DNA of 64,000 nt from Streptoalloteichus tenebrarius. Its GTDB lineage: Bacteria; Actinomycetota; Actinomycetes; Mycobacteriales; Pseudonocardiaceae. The notes below the pieces were generated by a model. It saw only the letters and a program-made list of their open reading frames with translations, did no database searches and was not told the origin of the DNA. The stretch lies in assembly GCF_024171885.1 (NCBI RefSeq), contig NZ_JAMTCP010000029.1, positions 1 to 64,000 of the forward strand, in the 5' to 3' direction. The position numbers and the translations under genes are program-made. Shown in pieces: positions 1-11,946 of the stretch. The first letter of the stretch is position 1. Each line of letters starts with the position of its first letter.

Positions 1-1
1 C

Positions 2-139
2 GGTCTCGCCGCTCCGGTTCTGGGCCGGCGGGCACCCGCAGAGATCGTGAACTGCGGTCGGTCTCGCCGCTCCGGTTTCGAGCCGGCGGCACCCGCAGAG
101 GTCGTGTTCTGGGGTCGGTCTCGTCGGGTTTGGAGCCGA
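2..139. repeat. Imperfect direct repeats, about 57-58 bp period
   Basis: A block beginning CGGTCTCGCCGCTCCGG at position 1 recurs at 59 (58 bp later), and a shorter degenerate third copy begins at 116. The units share GAGCCGGCGGCACCCGCAGAG-like text. The window starts inside the array, so its full length is unknown. No coding pattern is seen. Confidence 0.75.
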
Positions 140-606
140 CTAACGCCCGCGTTGGCTGTGCGCCACACCGCCGACAGTCCTCTGTGGACAGAAGCTGGCC
201 GACGGGCGATCTTCCGGCCCGCCGACCACGAACGCCCTCTCGGCACCCGTTCCGGATGCCCTCCCCGGGCGCCCTTTCCTGTTGCCCAGACCAGCGTTCA
301 GGTATGGGGGGAACCCCCATCTCAAACATCGCACGGGGCACTGACAGAAACGGGCCAGGGAAGTCACCTGGCCGGGCGGAAAGCCGGACGAAGCACCGGG
401 TGGGGTGAACGACGGGAGCGCTCCGGTCGCGTTCACCACGCGGTTTTCGGCCAGCCCACCACAAGATCTCGCCCCGCGTTCGCGCGCGCCGGGGAATCCG
501 GCGTCGCACCGAAACGGTCATGCCGAAGCCCCGAAGGCCACGGCCGGCTCGGCCACGGACGCCCGACTGCGCCCGCCGGTGCCTGGTCGCCCCGGTCGGG
601 CGGGCG
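140..606. other. Intergenic, no gene recognised
   Basis: About 470 bases downstream of the minus-strand LytR_C gene. Open frames exist on both strands, but they are arginine/proline-rich with no recognisable domain or ribosome binding site. I see no convincing gene or RNA here. Confidence 0.6.
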
Positions 607-1365
607 TCACTTGCCTGCGCCGCCCACCGGGCCTCGGTAGTCGTTGGTGACGATCACGATGAGGCCGGGGCTGGCGTCGGCGATGCCGTCGAAGCGCGGC
701 TCCACCCTGATCCCGAACTGCCGCCCCAGCTCCTCGGCCGCGGCCTGCTCCGCCGTGCCGGGCCGGTAGTAGACCGTGGTGGTCGGGATCACGCCGCCCG
801 GGTAGTTGCCGACCTCGTCGACCTGCCAGCCGGCGGCGCGGAACTCCGAGGCGGCGCGGGCGGCCAGCCGTTCGATGGTGCTGTTGTTGTAGACGCGCAG
901 CGTGGGGCGCGGCGTCCCCCTGTCGGCGCCCTGCTGGACCTGGCCCCCTCCGGCCGGCGACTGGCCGGGGACCCCGCCGTTGCCGTTGCCGGTGCCGGAG
1001 TTCTGCCCCTGGTCGCCGGTGCCGTGGGACTGGCCCTGGTCGCCGTTGCCCGGCGCCGGGGCGTTCGTGCCGCCCTGGGCGTCGCCGCTCGGCGAGCCCG
1101 GGGCGGTGCCGCCCGTGCCCGGGACGGCACCCTGGCCGTTGGGGGCGGACGAGGCGGCGCCGCCGCTGGTCCTGGGGGCGGTGGAGGCTCCGGCCGAGGG
1201 GCTCGGGCCGGCCGTGCCGCTGGAGATGGCCTGGCCGCCGGTGGTGTTGTCGCCCGTCGTGAGGGAGACGATGCCGAAGGTCATCGCGACCGCCGAGATG
1301 CCGAGCAGGATGAACGCGGCCAGGCGCAGCGGGCGGGAGGACGGGGAGGGTTCGAGGGAGCTCAT
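607..1365 (-). CDS. LytR C-terminal domain (LytR_C) membrane-anchored protein
   Basis: 252 residues from ATG at 1365 (MSSLEPSPSS). A short cytoplasmic N-terminus is followed by one membrane segment (about residues 14-35, LAAFILLGISAVAM). Next comes a long Gly/Pro/Ser/Asn-rich low-complexity linker (about 45-155), then a C-terminal domain with VYNNSTIERLAARAA, GWQVDEVGNYPG and TTVYYRPG. These are typical of the LytR_C domain found alone or after LytR-CpsA-Psr wall ligases. The catalytic LCP domain is absent, so this is the stand-alone form, presumably exposed at the cell envelope. An upstream in-frame extension to 1578 was rejected because it overlaps the neighbouring DUF3263 gene, whose stop lies 6 bp away. 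The two are probably co-transcribed, an arrangement common in actinobacteria. Its biochemical role is unknown. Confidence 0.85.
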   Translation of the reverse strand: MSSLEPSPSSRPLRLAAFILLGISAVAMTFGIVSLTTGDNTTGGQAISSGTAGPSPSAGASTAPRTSGGAASSAPNGQGAVPGTGGTAPGSPSGDAQGGTNAPAPGNGDQGQSHGTGDQGQNSGTGNGNGGVPGQSPAGGGQVQQGADRGTPRPTLRVYNNSTIERLAARAASEFRAAGWQVDEVGNYPGGVIPTTTVYYRPGTAEQAAAEELGRQFGIRVEPRFDGIADASPGLIVIVTNDYRGPVGGAGK

Positions 1366-1370
1366 GGCGA

Positions 1371-1667
1371 TCAGTGGAGGTCCACGCCGAGCCGACGGGC
1401 GACGCGCGCGCGTTGGCGGGCCGTTCGCAGCCGGCGCAGCCGCTTGACCAGCATCGGGTCGGCGCGCACGGCTTCCGGTTTGTCGATGAGGGTGTTGAGC
1501 ACCTGGTAGTACCGCGTCGCGGACATGTCGAACAGCTCGCGGATGGCCTGTTCCTTGGCCCCCGCGTACTTCCACCACTGGCGCTCGAAAGCCAGGATCT
1601 CGTGTTCCCGGCGGGTCAGGCCGTCCTCCGGCTCGTGCGCCGGGACCAGGGCCTCTGCGGCGTCCAT
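1371..1667 (-). CDS. DUF3263 family small protein
   Basis: 98 residues starting [10 protein letters not shown]. The ATG is preceded by GAGGAGCC at good spacing. The core [20 protein letters not shown] followed by [21 protein letters not shown] is characteristic of DUF3263. The second half reads like a sigma-region-4/HTH recognition segment, followed by a basic tail ([17 protein letters not shown]), so DNA binding is plausible but unproven. It lies directly upstream of the LytR_C gene on the same strand, separated by 5 bp, and is likely the first gene of a two-gene operon. No catalytic residues are evident. Confidence 0.87.
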   Translation of the reverse strand: MDAAEALVPAHEPEDGLTRREHEILAFERQWWKYAGAKEQAIRELFDMSATRYYQVLNTLIDKPEAVRADPMLVKRLRRLRTARQRARVARRLGVDLH

Positions 1668-1840
1668 CTGGCTCCTCGCCTTGCGGTCCGGGATCCGTGT
1701 GCCTGTCGGGAACTACAGGACTGTCATTCCCGAGCGACCATTACACCACGTGCACGTTCGAGCCGCCGTCGCCGAGGACCCGCGCGTTCGGGCGACACGC
1801 GAGAAAGCTTCGACCAGCGGCGACCGATAGGGTCTGCCGC

Positions 1841-2416
1841 ATGGCCGTGCACCCTATCGTGATCGTCGGCGAGCCCGTGCTGCACCAGCCGACGCGCCCC
1901 GTCGAGCGGTTCGACGACGAGCTGCGCCAGCTCGTCGACGACATGTTCGAGACCATGGCCGCGGCCGAGGGCGTCGGGTTGGCCGCGAACCAGATCGGCG
2001 TCGACCTGAGGGTGTTCGTCTACGACTGCCCTGACGACCAGGGCGTGCAGCACCGGGGCGTCGTGGTGAACCCGGTCCTGGAGACCTCGGCGATCCCGGA
2101 GACGATGCCGGACCCGGAGGACGACTGGGAGGGCTGCCTGTCGGTGCCCGGCGAGCCGTTCCCGACCGGCAGGGCCGACTGGGCCAAGGTGACCGGCTTC
2201 GACCTGGACGGGCGGCCGATCGAGGTGGAGGGCACGGGCTACTTCGCCCGGTGCCTCCAGCACGAGACCGACCACCTGGACGGCTACCTCTTCCTGGACC
2301 GGCTCATCGGCCGGCACAAGAAGGAGTCCAAGCGCATGCTCAAGCGCAACGGGTGGGGTGTGCCCGGCCTGTCCTGGGACCCGGCCGCGCAGGGCGACCC
2401 GTTCGACGAGGAGTGA
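1841..2416 (+). CDS. def: Peptide deformylase
   Basis: 191 residues. Removes the N-formyl group from nascent proteins in the cytoplasm, using a divalent metal. All three signature motifs are present: [10 protein letters not shown] (about residue 44), EGCLSVPG (Cys metal ligand, about 100) and QHETDHLDG (His-Glu-His ligands, about 140). The length is normal for the family, and the C-terminus extends in a charged tail ending DPFDEE, as in actinobacterial enzymes. ATG at 1841 fits the family start ([11 protein letters not shown]). An upstream extension to 1697 has no family similarity. The gene is divergent from the DUF3263/LytR_C pair, sharing about 170 bp of upstream DNA. Confidence 0.95.
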   Translation: MAVHPIVIVGEPVLHQPTRPVERFDDELRQLVDDMFETMAAAEGVGLAANQIGVDLRVFVYDCPDDQGVQHRGVVVNPVLETSAIPETMPDPEDDWEGCLSVPGEPFPTGRADWAKVTGFDLDGRPIEVEGTGYFARCLQHETDHLDGYLFLDRLIGRHKKESKRMLKRNGWGVPGLSWDPAAQGDPFDEE

Positions 2417-2561
2417 GGGCCTGACCGGCCCGTCCCGCCGTGCCTCCTCCCGGCGACGGCGGGACGGCGACGCACCGGCTTCGGTCCACTTCGGTCCAGG
2501 GTTCGGACCAGGGTGCGGAAAAGCACTGTGACGGTGGCCCCGCGCCCGGCACCCTGGGCTG

Positions 2562-3191
2562 ATGCTGTCCGGCCTGCCCACCTTCCTCGTCGCCGCGTTC
2601 CTGGTGGCGATCACCCCCGGTCCGGCGACCATGCTGCTGATCCGACAGTCGGCGGTCGGGAGTTGGCGGACGGTGTTGGCCACGATCGCCGGCATCGAGG
2701 CCGGGGTGCTGTTCTGGGCGCTGGCGGCCGTGTTCGGGCTGTCGGCGGTGCTCGTGGCCTCGCAGTTCGCCTACGACGTGCTGCGCGTGGTGGGCGCCCT
2801 GGTCCTGGTGTGGTTCGGCGCGCAGGCGTTGCTCGCGGCCCGGCGGCGGCCTGAGGGGGACGTCGCGGTCGAGGTGGCCCCGGTGCCGGACCGGCCGTGG
2901 CGGGCCTTCCACATGGCGTTGCTGACGAACGCGACAAACCCGAAGGCCGGGGTGTTCGCGATCTCGTTCCTCCCGCAGTTCGCGCCGGCCGGGCTGCCGA
3001 CGACGGTCGGTCTCCTGCTGTGCGCGGGTCTGTGGGTCGCCGTGGATCTGACCTGGTACCTCGGGTTCGGGGCGGCGCTCGGCCGGATGGGCCGGTGGCT
3101 GCGGCGGGCGACGGTGCGGCGGCGGCTGGAGCAGGTGTCGGGGACCGTGCTGATCGGGCTCGGTCTGCGGCTCGCGCTGGACTCCCGGTGA
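2562..3191 (+). CDS. LysE/RhtB-type amino-acid exporter
   Basis: 209 residues with about six hydrophobic helices. The N-terminus (FLVAAFLVAITPGPATMLLIRQS) carries the TPGP motif of LysE/RhtB transporters. A second family landmark, the LLTNATNPKAGVFAISFLPQF-type segment near residue 120, also matches. It should act in the cytoplasmic membrane to export amino acids or related small molecules; the substrate cannot be inferred. It sits immediately upstream of the TPP riboswitch of thiC but is outside that control. Length is usual for the family. Confidence 0.9.
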   Translation: MLSGLPTFLVAAFLVAITPGPATMLLIRQSAVGSWRTVLATIAGIEAGVLFWALAAVFGLSAVLVASQFAYDVLRVVGALVLVWFGAQALLAARRRPEGDVAVEVAPVPDRPWRAFHMALLTNATNPKAGVFAISFLPQFAPAGLPTTVGLLLCAGLWVAVDLTWYLGFGAALGRMGRWLRRATVRRRLEQVSGTVLIGLGLRLALDSR

Positions 3192-3241
3192 GTCGCTCAC
3201 TAGCCTCCCCTGCGGGGTTCGCCCCGAACTGACAACTGCAC

Positions 3242-5876
<2,635 letters not shown>

Positions 5877-6005
5877 CTCGAACCGGCGATCACGGGGGCG
5901 ACCGCACCCCTCCGTGACACAGGACCACCCGGTCTTCGCACCCAGTGGGCCTCCGGTGTTGGTATGCGTGGACATGTGGGGAGTACGCGCGCGCAGACGA
6001 ACACG

Positions 6006-7925
6006 ATGACCCGACCTTCGTCCCGTTCCGCCCGGTTCGCCGGGCTTCGCCAGGGACGCGAACCCGCGTCAGGGGTGCCGCCGACACCGACAGGGCGGCT
6101 GCTGCTCGTGGTGTTGGCCGTCACGGCGGCCGCCACGGCGACGGCGGCCGCGTTCGGCCTGGCCGAGGTGACGGCGATCGCCGGTCTCGGCGCGGTGTTC
6201 GGGCTGATGGCGGGGGTCGGGGGCCCGCTGCGGTCCGACCTGCGGCTGATGGCGTGGTGCGGGCCGCTGCTGGTGTTGGCGCTGGCCGCCGGTCCGGTGG
6301 TCAACCAGGTCGCGGCGCTGGCGGTGGCCGTGCCGGCGCTGGCCGTGTTGGTCGCGACGGTGGTGCCGCTGCTGGGCTGGCGGCTGGAGCTGGCCGGCGG
6401 GGCGGTGCTCGCGGCGGTCGTGCTGTCCAGCGCGACCGGCATCGGCGCTGGTCTGAGCGTCCTGCTGCGGCTGGCGGTCGCGGCGGTGGGCGTGGGGTTC
6501 GCGGTCGTGCTGCGCGTCGTCTTCGGCGGGCGTGACCCGTCGGCGGCGACGCGGCGGGCGGTGGCCGCGGCGCTGACCGACCGCGAGGCCAGGGTGCTGG
6601 CGGACGCGGTCGTGGTGTGGCGGTCGGACGGCGCCCCGGCCTGGCTCGGGGAGGCGTTGGCCGGCGCGGCGGCGATGCGGGTGGCCCGCAGCGAGCTGGA
6701 GTCGCGGCTGGGCGGCCTGCCGTTGCCGTTGGCCGAGCGGATGCGGGTGGTGCTGGCGGAGGCCGACCGGGTGGCCGCGCAGCTCGCGGTGGCGGTGCGT
6801 GCCCGGTCCTCCCGGGCGCTGCCGATGGTGGACCTGTTCACGCAGCAGGCGGACGCGTTGCGCAACGTCGGGGTGTCCTCGGACGTGCTGCGCCTGGTGG
6901 ACGGTCTCGCGGCGGGGCTGGAGCAGGTGCGGCGCGGTCTGTCCGACCGGGAGCGCGGCACGGCGGAGCCGGTGCCCCGGCCGAGGGGCCGGCAGCTCCT
7001 CGTGGAGGAGCTGCGCGCGCTGGTCACGCCCCGTTCGGCGTTGTCGCGGCACGCGGCGCGCTGCACGCTCGCCGTCCTGGTCGGCGCGTTGATCGCGACG
7101 TGGTGGCACAGCCCCTACGCGTCGATCCTGGTGATGTCGATCTTCGCGGTGTTGCGGCCGATGCACAGGGACAGCGCGTCGGTGGCCCTCCAGCGGGCCG
7201 CGGGGATGATGCTCGCCGTCGGCGTCGCCGCCGTGGTCGGCTCGTTCACGCCGGCGCCGCTGCTGGTCGCGGCGTTCGTGGTGCTCGGCGTGGTGGGTTT
7301 CGCCGTGCTGCAACGCAGTCACATCGCGTTGACCGCGTTGCTGACCGTGCTGGTCGTCGTGCTGCGCGACGTCACGCGCACCGCCGCCGTGCCCGACCTG
7401 GTGATCGGTTTCCTGACGAGCGCGGCGATCGGCGCGACGTTGGCGCTGGCGATGGGCTACCTGACGTTGCCCCGGCCGAGGAACAGCCTCGTGGACCGGG
7501 TGCGCGGGACCGTCGAGGTGGTGCGGGGCCTGGCCGGCGTGTTGATCGAGGGCGGGGCGCCGGAGGCGGTGCGCTCGGCGCACGCGTTGGCCATCCGCCG
7601 CACCCGGGACCTCGTCGCGTTCATCGACCGGGTCGAGGACGAGGCGGAGGAGCAGCGCCGGGCCGCGAAGGAGGCGGCGGCCGCGTTGGACGCGTTGCGC
7701 ATCGCGTTGCGGGAGTTGGCCGAGCTGCGCGCCGACGACCGCGCCGGGGTGCTCCCGGCGCTGCGGTACGCGCGGACGTTGCTGGCCACACCGGACGGTC
7801 GGCCGGTGCGCGCGGAGTTCCACCTCCCCGAGGTCGGGCCGTGGCCCGCGGTGCTGGCCGCGCAGGTCGTGGTGGCCGAGGCGCTCACCGTCCATCGCGC
7901 CGCCGTCCGCCTGGAGCACGGCTGA
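6006..7925 (+). CDS. FUSC-type integral membrane protein
   Basis: 639 residues from ATG 6006; an earlier in-frame ATG at 5964 lacks family support. Two hydrophobic bundles (about residues 30-185 and 355-500) are separated by a soluble helical segment and followed by a soluble C-terminal domain. The second bundle, ARCTLAVLVGALIATWWH then WVM-like SILVMSIFAVLRPMHRDS and ALQRAAGMMLAVGVA, matches the fusaric-acid-resistance-like (FUSC_2/YccS) domain. Members are putative efflux components of the inner membrane; the substrate is unknown. It stands alone between thiD and an intergenic gap. Confidence 0.8.
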   Translation: MTRPSSRSARFAGLRQGREPASGVPPTPTGRLLLVVLAVTAAATATAAAFGLAEVTAIAGLGAVFGLMAGVGGPLRSDLRLMAWCGPLLVLALAAGPVVNQVAALAVAVPALAVLVATVVPLLGWRLELAGGAVLAAVVLSSATGIGAGLSVLLRLAVAAVGVGFAVVLRVVFGGRDPSAATRRAVAAALTDREARVLADAVVVWRSDGAPAWLGEALAGAAAMRVARSELESRLGGLPLPLAERMRVVLAEADRVAAQLAVAVRARSSRALPMVDLFTQQADALRNVGVSSDVLRLVDGLAAGLEQVRRGLSDRERGTAEPVPRPRGRQLLVEELRALVTPRSALSRHAARCTLAVLVGALIATWWHSPYASILVMSIFAVLRPMHRDSASVALQRAAGMMLAVGVAAVVGSFTPAPLLVAAFVVLGVVGFAVLQRSHIALTALLTVLVVVLRDVTRTAAVPDLVIGFLTSAAIGATLALAMGYLTLPRPRNSLVDRVRGTVEVVRGLAGVLIEGGAPEAVRSAHALAIRRTRDLVAFIDRVEDEAEEQRRAAKEAAAALDALRIALRELAELRADDRAGVLPALRYARTLLATPDGRPVRAEFHLPEVGPWPAVLAAQVVVAEALTVHRAAVRLEHG

Positions 7926-8577
7926 TCACCCACGCGGCAGACGCGCTGACCTGCGGCGATCCCTACCTTCAGAGGCAGGCGCACTGGCGCGTCGACGCCT
8001 GCGCGCCAACGACGCTGCGAACCCATGGCGCTGTGCATCCGGGGGGTGACGCGCGTTGGGAGCGGAGGCCGACCGGGCACCGATCGCGCTGCTCACCGCG
8101 ACGCGGGGCGCGTTCCCCGCTCGTGGCGACGCGGGCGCGACGGGGCCCGGCGCGGCCCCGCCGCCGGCGCTGACCGACGGACCTGACGGAGCCGGCGACC
8201 GGGGCGCGGTCCCTCCCGCGCCCCGGCGGACCACGAACGCCGCCGCCCCCGGAACCGGCGTCAGCGCCGCCCGCGCGACGAGCGACGCGCGGTCCTCACA
8301 CGTCACCCGCGCACCCACCGTTGGCCCGATCCACGCCCGCCCGCCGCCCGGGCGCTCGCGACGCCGTCGCGGAGACGGGTCGTCGACCACGCGAGGCGAA
8401 GCGGATTTCCTTGCTGGGAAAAGGAAATCCGCGCCACCGGCCGAGGCCGGCGCCACCGCGTGGTCGACGCCCGGCCGGCGACGCGCGGCGCGGCCCGGCG
8501 GAACGCCCGCACCACCTCGCACCACTTGGCATACCTCGCGGAGCGGCGCACGGCCGCGTGACCGACAGGAGGCGGGG
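7926..8577. other. 650-bp intergenic region
   Basis: No gene recognised. Open frames in several phases run through but are low-complexity Arg/Ala/Pro and lack family features. The one clear structure is the perfect inverted repeat at 8401-8432, annotated separately. Confidence 0.6.
8401..8432. promoter_or_regulatory. Perfect 12-bp inverted repeat (operator or hairpin)
   Basis: GCGGATTTCCTT at 8401-8412 and its exact complement AAGGAAATCCGC at 8421-8432 are separated by an 8-base loop. The arms are much richer in A/T than the surroundings. It lies 145 bp before the beta-family gene, so it may be an operator. It could also be a terminator, but no U-run follows. Confidence 0.6.
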
Positions 8578-9696
8578 ATGGACCACTTATCCGGCGGACG
8601 ACCGCGGTTCCGGGCGATGGTCGTGATGAAGAGCAAGATGGGTGAGCTGGACGCGGCCGCGCGGATGTCGGCGGCCGACGCCGCGGTGGTGCAGCCGCTG
8701 GTGGAGGTGCTGCCGACGGTCACCCTCGTCGGCCGACTCCTGCCGAAGCTGGTCGCGGCGGCCGGGGCCCTCGCCCCGAGGAGGCGGCCGGTGATGATCG
8801 ACTGTTCCCTGCTGCCCCCGTCGAACCCGCTGGCCCAGTGGCCACGGGGGCCGCTCGACCTGCTGGCGCAGCAGATCAGGCAGCGCGTGACCCGCGAGCA
8901 CGGCCAGGCCGCCGCCGACGTCGTGCCGTTCGTCCCGGTGCTGCGCGCCAACGACACGGTCGCGGCGTTGCGCGGGGTCAAGCTGCTCGACGAGGACCTC
9001 GGCTGCGGGGCCGCGCTGCGCGTGGACATCTCCGAGCCGGCCAAGGCCAGCGCGGCGCGCCGCTGGGTCGACCGCGCGCTGGACCTCATGCGGCTGCCGG
9101 CCGCCACCGTCGACCTGGTGCTGGACCTCGGCTACCTCGCGGGCGGCCGCACCCGGCACCTCGACCTGGTGATGACCGCGTTGGACCAGATCGGCTCCCA
9201 TCACGGGCTGCGCTCCACCACGCTGGTGTCGGGCTCGGTCCCGCCGAACCGGGCCGGCTTCGACACGCTCCGGATGGCGCGCGCCGAGCTGGACGTCTGG
9301 CAGGCGGTGCGGGCCGAACACGCGGGCCGCCACACCGGGTACGGGGACTACGGCGTGGTGCACCCGGTGCCGCCCCGGGAGCCGCGCGGCCCGGTCACCG
9401 TCTACCCCTACCTGTACTACACGCTGGCGGACGGCGCGGTCTTCCTGCGCCGCCAGCTCCCGAGGGACGCCGACCGCCGGGTGCCCAAGGGCGCGGCGGC
9501 CCGCCACTTCCTGGACCTGGCCGTCGAACTCGCCCAGCGCAGCGAGTTCGCCGGCCCGGGCTTCTCCTGGGGGGACGAACAGCTCGACGCCTGCGCGCGC
9601 CGCCGCATCGACAACGTGGGCTCCGCGTGGCGGTGGATCGCGATGAGCACCTCCCACCACCTGGCCCAACTCGCCACGGCGCCACCCTCTCCCTGA
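8578..9696 (+). CDS. T4 beta-protein-like (beta family) protein
   Basis: 372 residues from ATG 8578, preceded by a strong AGGAGGCGG. The pattern fits proteins annotated as the beta family (Pfam T4 beta protein): an N-terminus with YxP/AMVVMKSKMGELDAA, a middle PFVPVLRANDT, LDLGYLAGG, a VSGSVPPN segment, DYGVVHP, and a C-terminal region with ARRRIDNVGSAWRWIAMSTSHHL. Bacterial members are often found near mobile or defence-like genes and have no established activity. Codon 4 is TTA, rare in such DNA and a mark of bldA-dependent genes in streptomycetes. It is an orphan here: FUSC upstream, convergent thiG downstream. Family assignment is by pattern recognition. Confidence 0.65.
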   Translation: MDHLSGGRPRFRAMVVMKSKMGELDAAARMSAADAAVVQPLVEVLPTVTLVGRLLPKLVAAAGALAPRRRPVMIDCSLLPPSNPLAQWPRGPLDLLAQQIRQRVTREHGQAAADVVPFVPVLRANDTVAALRGVKLLDEDLGCGAALRVDISEPAKASAARRWVDRALDLMRLPAATVDLVLDLGYLAGGRTRHLDLVMTALDQIGSHHGLRSTTLVSGSVPPNRAGFDTLRMARAELDVWQAVRAEHAGRHTGYGDYGVVHPVPPREPRGPVTVYPYLYYTLADGAVFLRRQLPRDADRRVPKGAAARHFLDLAVELAQRSEFAGPGFSWGDEQLDACARRRIDNVGSAWRWIAMSTSHHLAQLATAPPSP

Positions 9697-9750
9697 GCGG
9701 AGGACAGCCAGGACCGGTGCGGCGCGGGAGATCCCTCGCGCGCCGCACCC

Positions 9751-9806
9751 CGCCGACGACACCGACGACACCGACGACACGGACGACGCCGACGACGCCG
9801 CCGGCC
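9751..9806. repeat. 9-bp microsatellite (CCGACGACA/G)
   Basis: Five to six tandem copies of a 9-mer of the type CCGACGACA lie between the convergent ends of the beta-family gene and thiG. Non-coding; a candidate length-variable locus. Confidence 0.8.
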
Positions 9807-9821
9807 TTCGCCCGAGCCGGC

Positions 9822-10938
<1,117 letters not shown>

Positions 10939-10939
10939 G

Positions 10940-11236
10940 TCAGCCTCCCTGCACCGCAGTGAGCACCTCGACGGTCGCCCCATCCCGCAACGGCGTGGCG
11001 GGCCAGGCGCCGCGCGGCGCCACATCGCCGTCCAGAGCGACCGCCACACCGGTCGTCGGCGCGCCGAACGCGACGAGAGCGCGCTCCAACACAGCCAGGT
11101 TGGCAGCACCGCCGGTGCCGGTGATGAGACGGGAACCGAACGCTTGCCCCGCAATTACCAACGGGTCGTCATGGGCACGGTCGTCCCCGGCAGTCCGCTC
11201 GGCCGCGACCGGTTCCCGCGCAAGCGTTTCGCTCAT
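10940..11236 (-). CDS. ThiG(N)-ThiS(C) chimeric small protein, unit 3
   Basis: 98 residues, the best-preserved chimera. Its first 57 residues differ from ThiG only at positions 31-32 (QA for RV). The remainder is ThiS residues 24-66 with two changes (DGDVAP for DGDVVP, and AWPATP for AWPDTP), ending EVLTAVQGG. The exact join is [14 protein letters not shown]. The frame is open with no in-frame stop, and it is coupled by TGACATG on both sides. It carries the catalytic residues of neither parent except the ThiS-type C-terminal GG. Function, if any, is unknown. Confidence 0.6.
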   Translation of the reverse strand: MSETLAREPVAAERTAGDDRAHDDPLVIAGQAFGSRLITGTGGAANLAVLERALVAFGAPTTGVAVALDGDVAPRGAWPATPLRDGATVEVLTAVQGG

Positions 11237-11237
11237 G

Positions 11238-11460
11238 TCAACCTCCCCGCACGGCGGTGAGCACCGTCGCGCCATCCCGCAACGACGTGTCGGGCCACGC
11301 ACCGCGCCGCACCACATCGCCATCCATCGCAACCGCCACACCAGTCGCCAGCGCGCCAAACGCGACAAGAGAGCGCTCCAACACCGCGAGGTTCGCGGCC
11401 CCACCGGTGCCCGTGATGAGACGGGAGGGCGACGGGCCCGGGCAGGGTGGTCCCGCTCAT
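11238..11460 (-). pseudogene. Frameshifted ThiG(N)-ThiS(C) unit 2
   Basis: The unit begins [12 protein letters not shown] like unit 1. It has one extra G in the run at about 11423 (ACGGGAGGGC where unit 1 has ACGGAGGGC), so ATG 11460 and the ThiS-like ending LTAVRGG at 11238 are in different frames. The unit spans 223 bp, not a multiple of three. From the ATG, translation runs out of frame to a stop at 11233 and gives a 75-residue product without Gly-Gly. The ThiS-half frame is otherwise intact ([19 protein letters not shown]). Confidence 0.65.
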
Positions 11461-11461
11461 G

Positions 11462-11689
11462 TCAGCCTCCCTGCACGGCGGTGAGCACCTCGACGGTCGC
11501 GCCATCCCGCAACGACGTGTCGGGCCACGCGCCGCGCCGCACCACATCGCCATCCATCGCAACCGCCACACCAGTCGCCAGCCCGCCAAACGCGACAAGG
11601 GAGCGCTCCAACACCGCGAGGTTCGCGGCCCCACCAGTGCCCGTGATGAGACGGAGGGCGATCGGCCCGGGCAGGGTGGTCCCGCGCAT
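11462..11689 (-). CDS. Short ThiG(N)-ThiS(C) chimeric protein, unit 1
   Basis: 75 residues: MRGTTLPGPIAL, then the ThiG-derived [20 protein letters not shown], then the ThiS-derived [18 protein letters not shown] ending EVLTAVQGG. Compared with units 3 and 4, the ThiG N-terminal extension and the DPLVIAG strand are replaced by a 12-residue segment. The frame is open from ATG 11689, one base after the thiS stop (TGACATG). Probably an older, internally deleted copy. No activity can be assigned. Confidence 0.55.
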   Translation of the reverse strand: MRGTTLPGPIALRLITGTGGAANLAVLERSLVAFGGLATGVAVAMDGDVVRRGAWPDTSLRDGATVEVLTAVQGG

Positions 11690-11690
11690 G

Positions 11691-11891
11691 TCAACCTCCC
11701 TGCACCGCAGTGAGCACCTCGACGGTCGCCCCATCCCGCAACGGCGTGTCGGGCCACGCGCCGCGCGGCACCACGTCGCCGTCCAGAGCGACCGCCACAC
11801 CGGTCGTCGGCGCGCCGAACGCGGCGAGCACGTCCGCCACGGTGGCGGACTCGGCGAACTCCCGGTCCTGCCCGTTGACCCGCACCCTCAT
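11691..11891 (-). CDS. thiS: Sulfur carrier protein ThiS
   Basis: 66 residues, a complete ubiquitin-like sulfur carrier: [66 protein letters not shown]. The C-terminal Gly-Gly is adenylated by ThiF (not in this window) and becomes the thiocarboxylate donor for ThiG. Length is normal. The ATG at 11891 is preceded by GGAGGAAATGGG. It lies between thiO and the chimeric units, and its GGAGGT codons plus TGA act as the ribosome binding site for unit 1. Confidence 0.93.
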   Translation of the reverse strand: MRVRVNGQDREFAESATVADVLAAFGAPTTGVAVALDGDVVPRGAWPDTPLRDGATVEVLTAVQGG

Positions 11892-11946
11892 CCCATTTCC
11901 TCCACAGTGGACGGTCGTTGTGGCCGTGCGCGCGGGGGCCGGCGCC

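Noticed and set aside
8303-8586. Small minus-strand genes over the 8401 palindrome
   Set aside because: The frames run through the palindrome and have Arg/Ala/Gly-rich shadow composition. Without homology evidence I do not annotate them.
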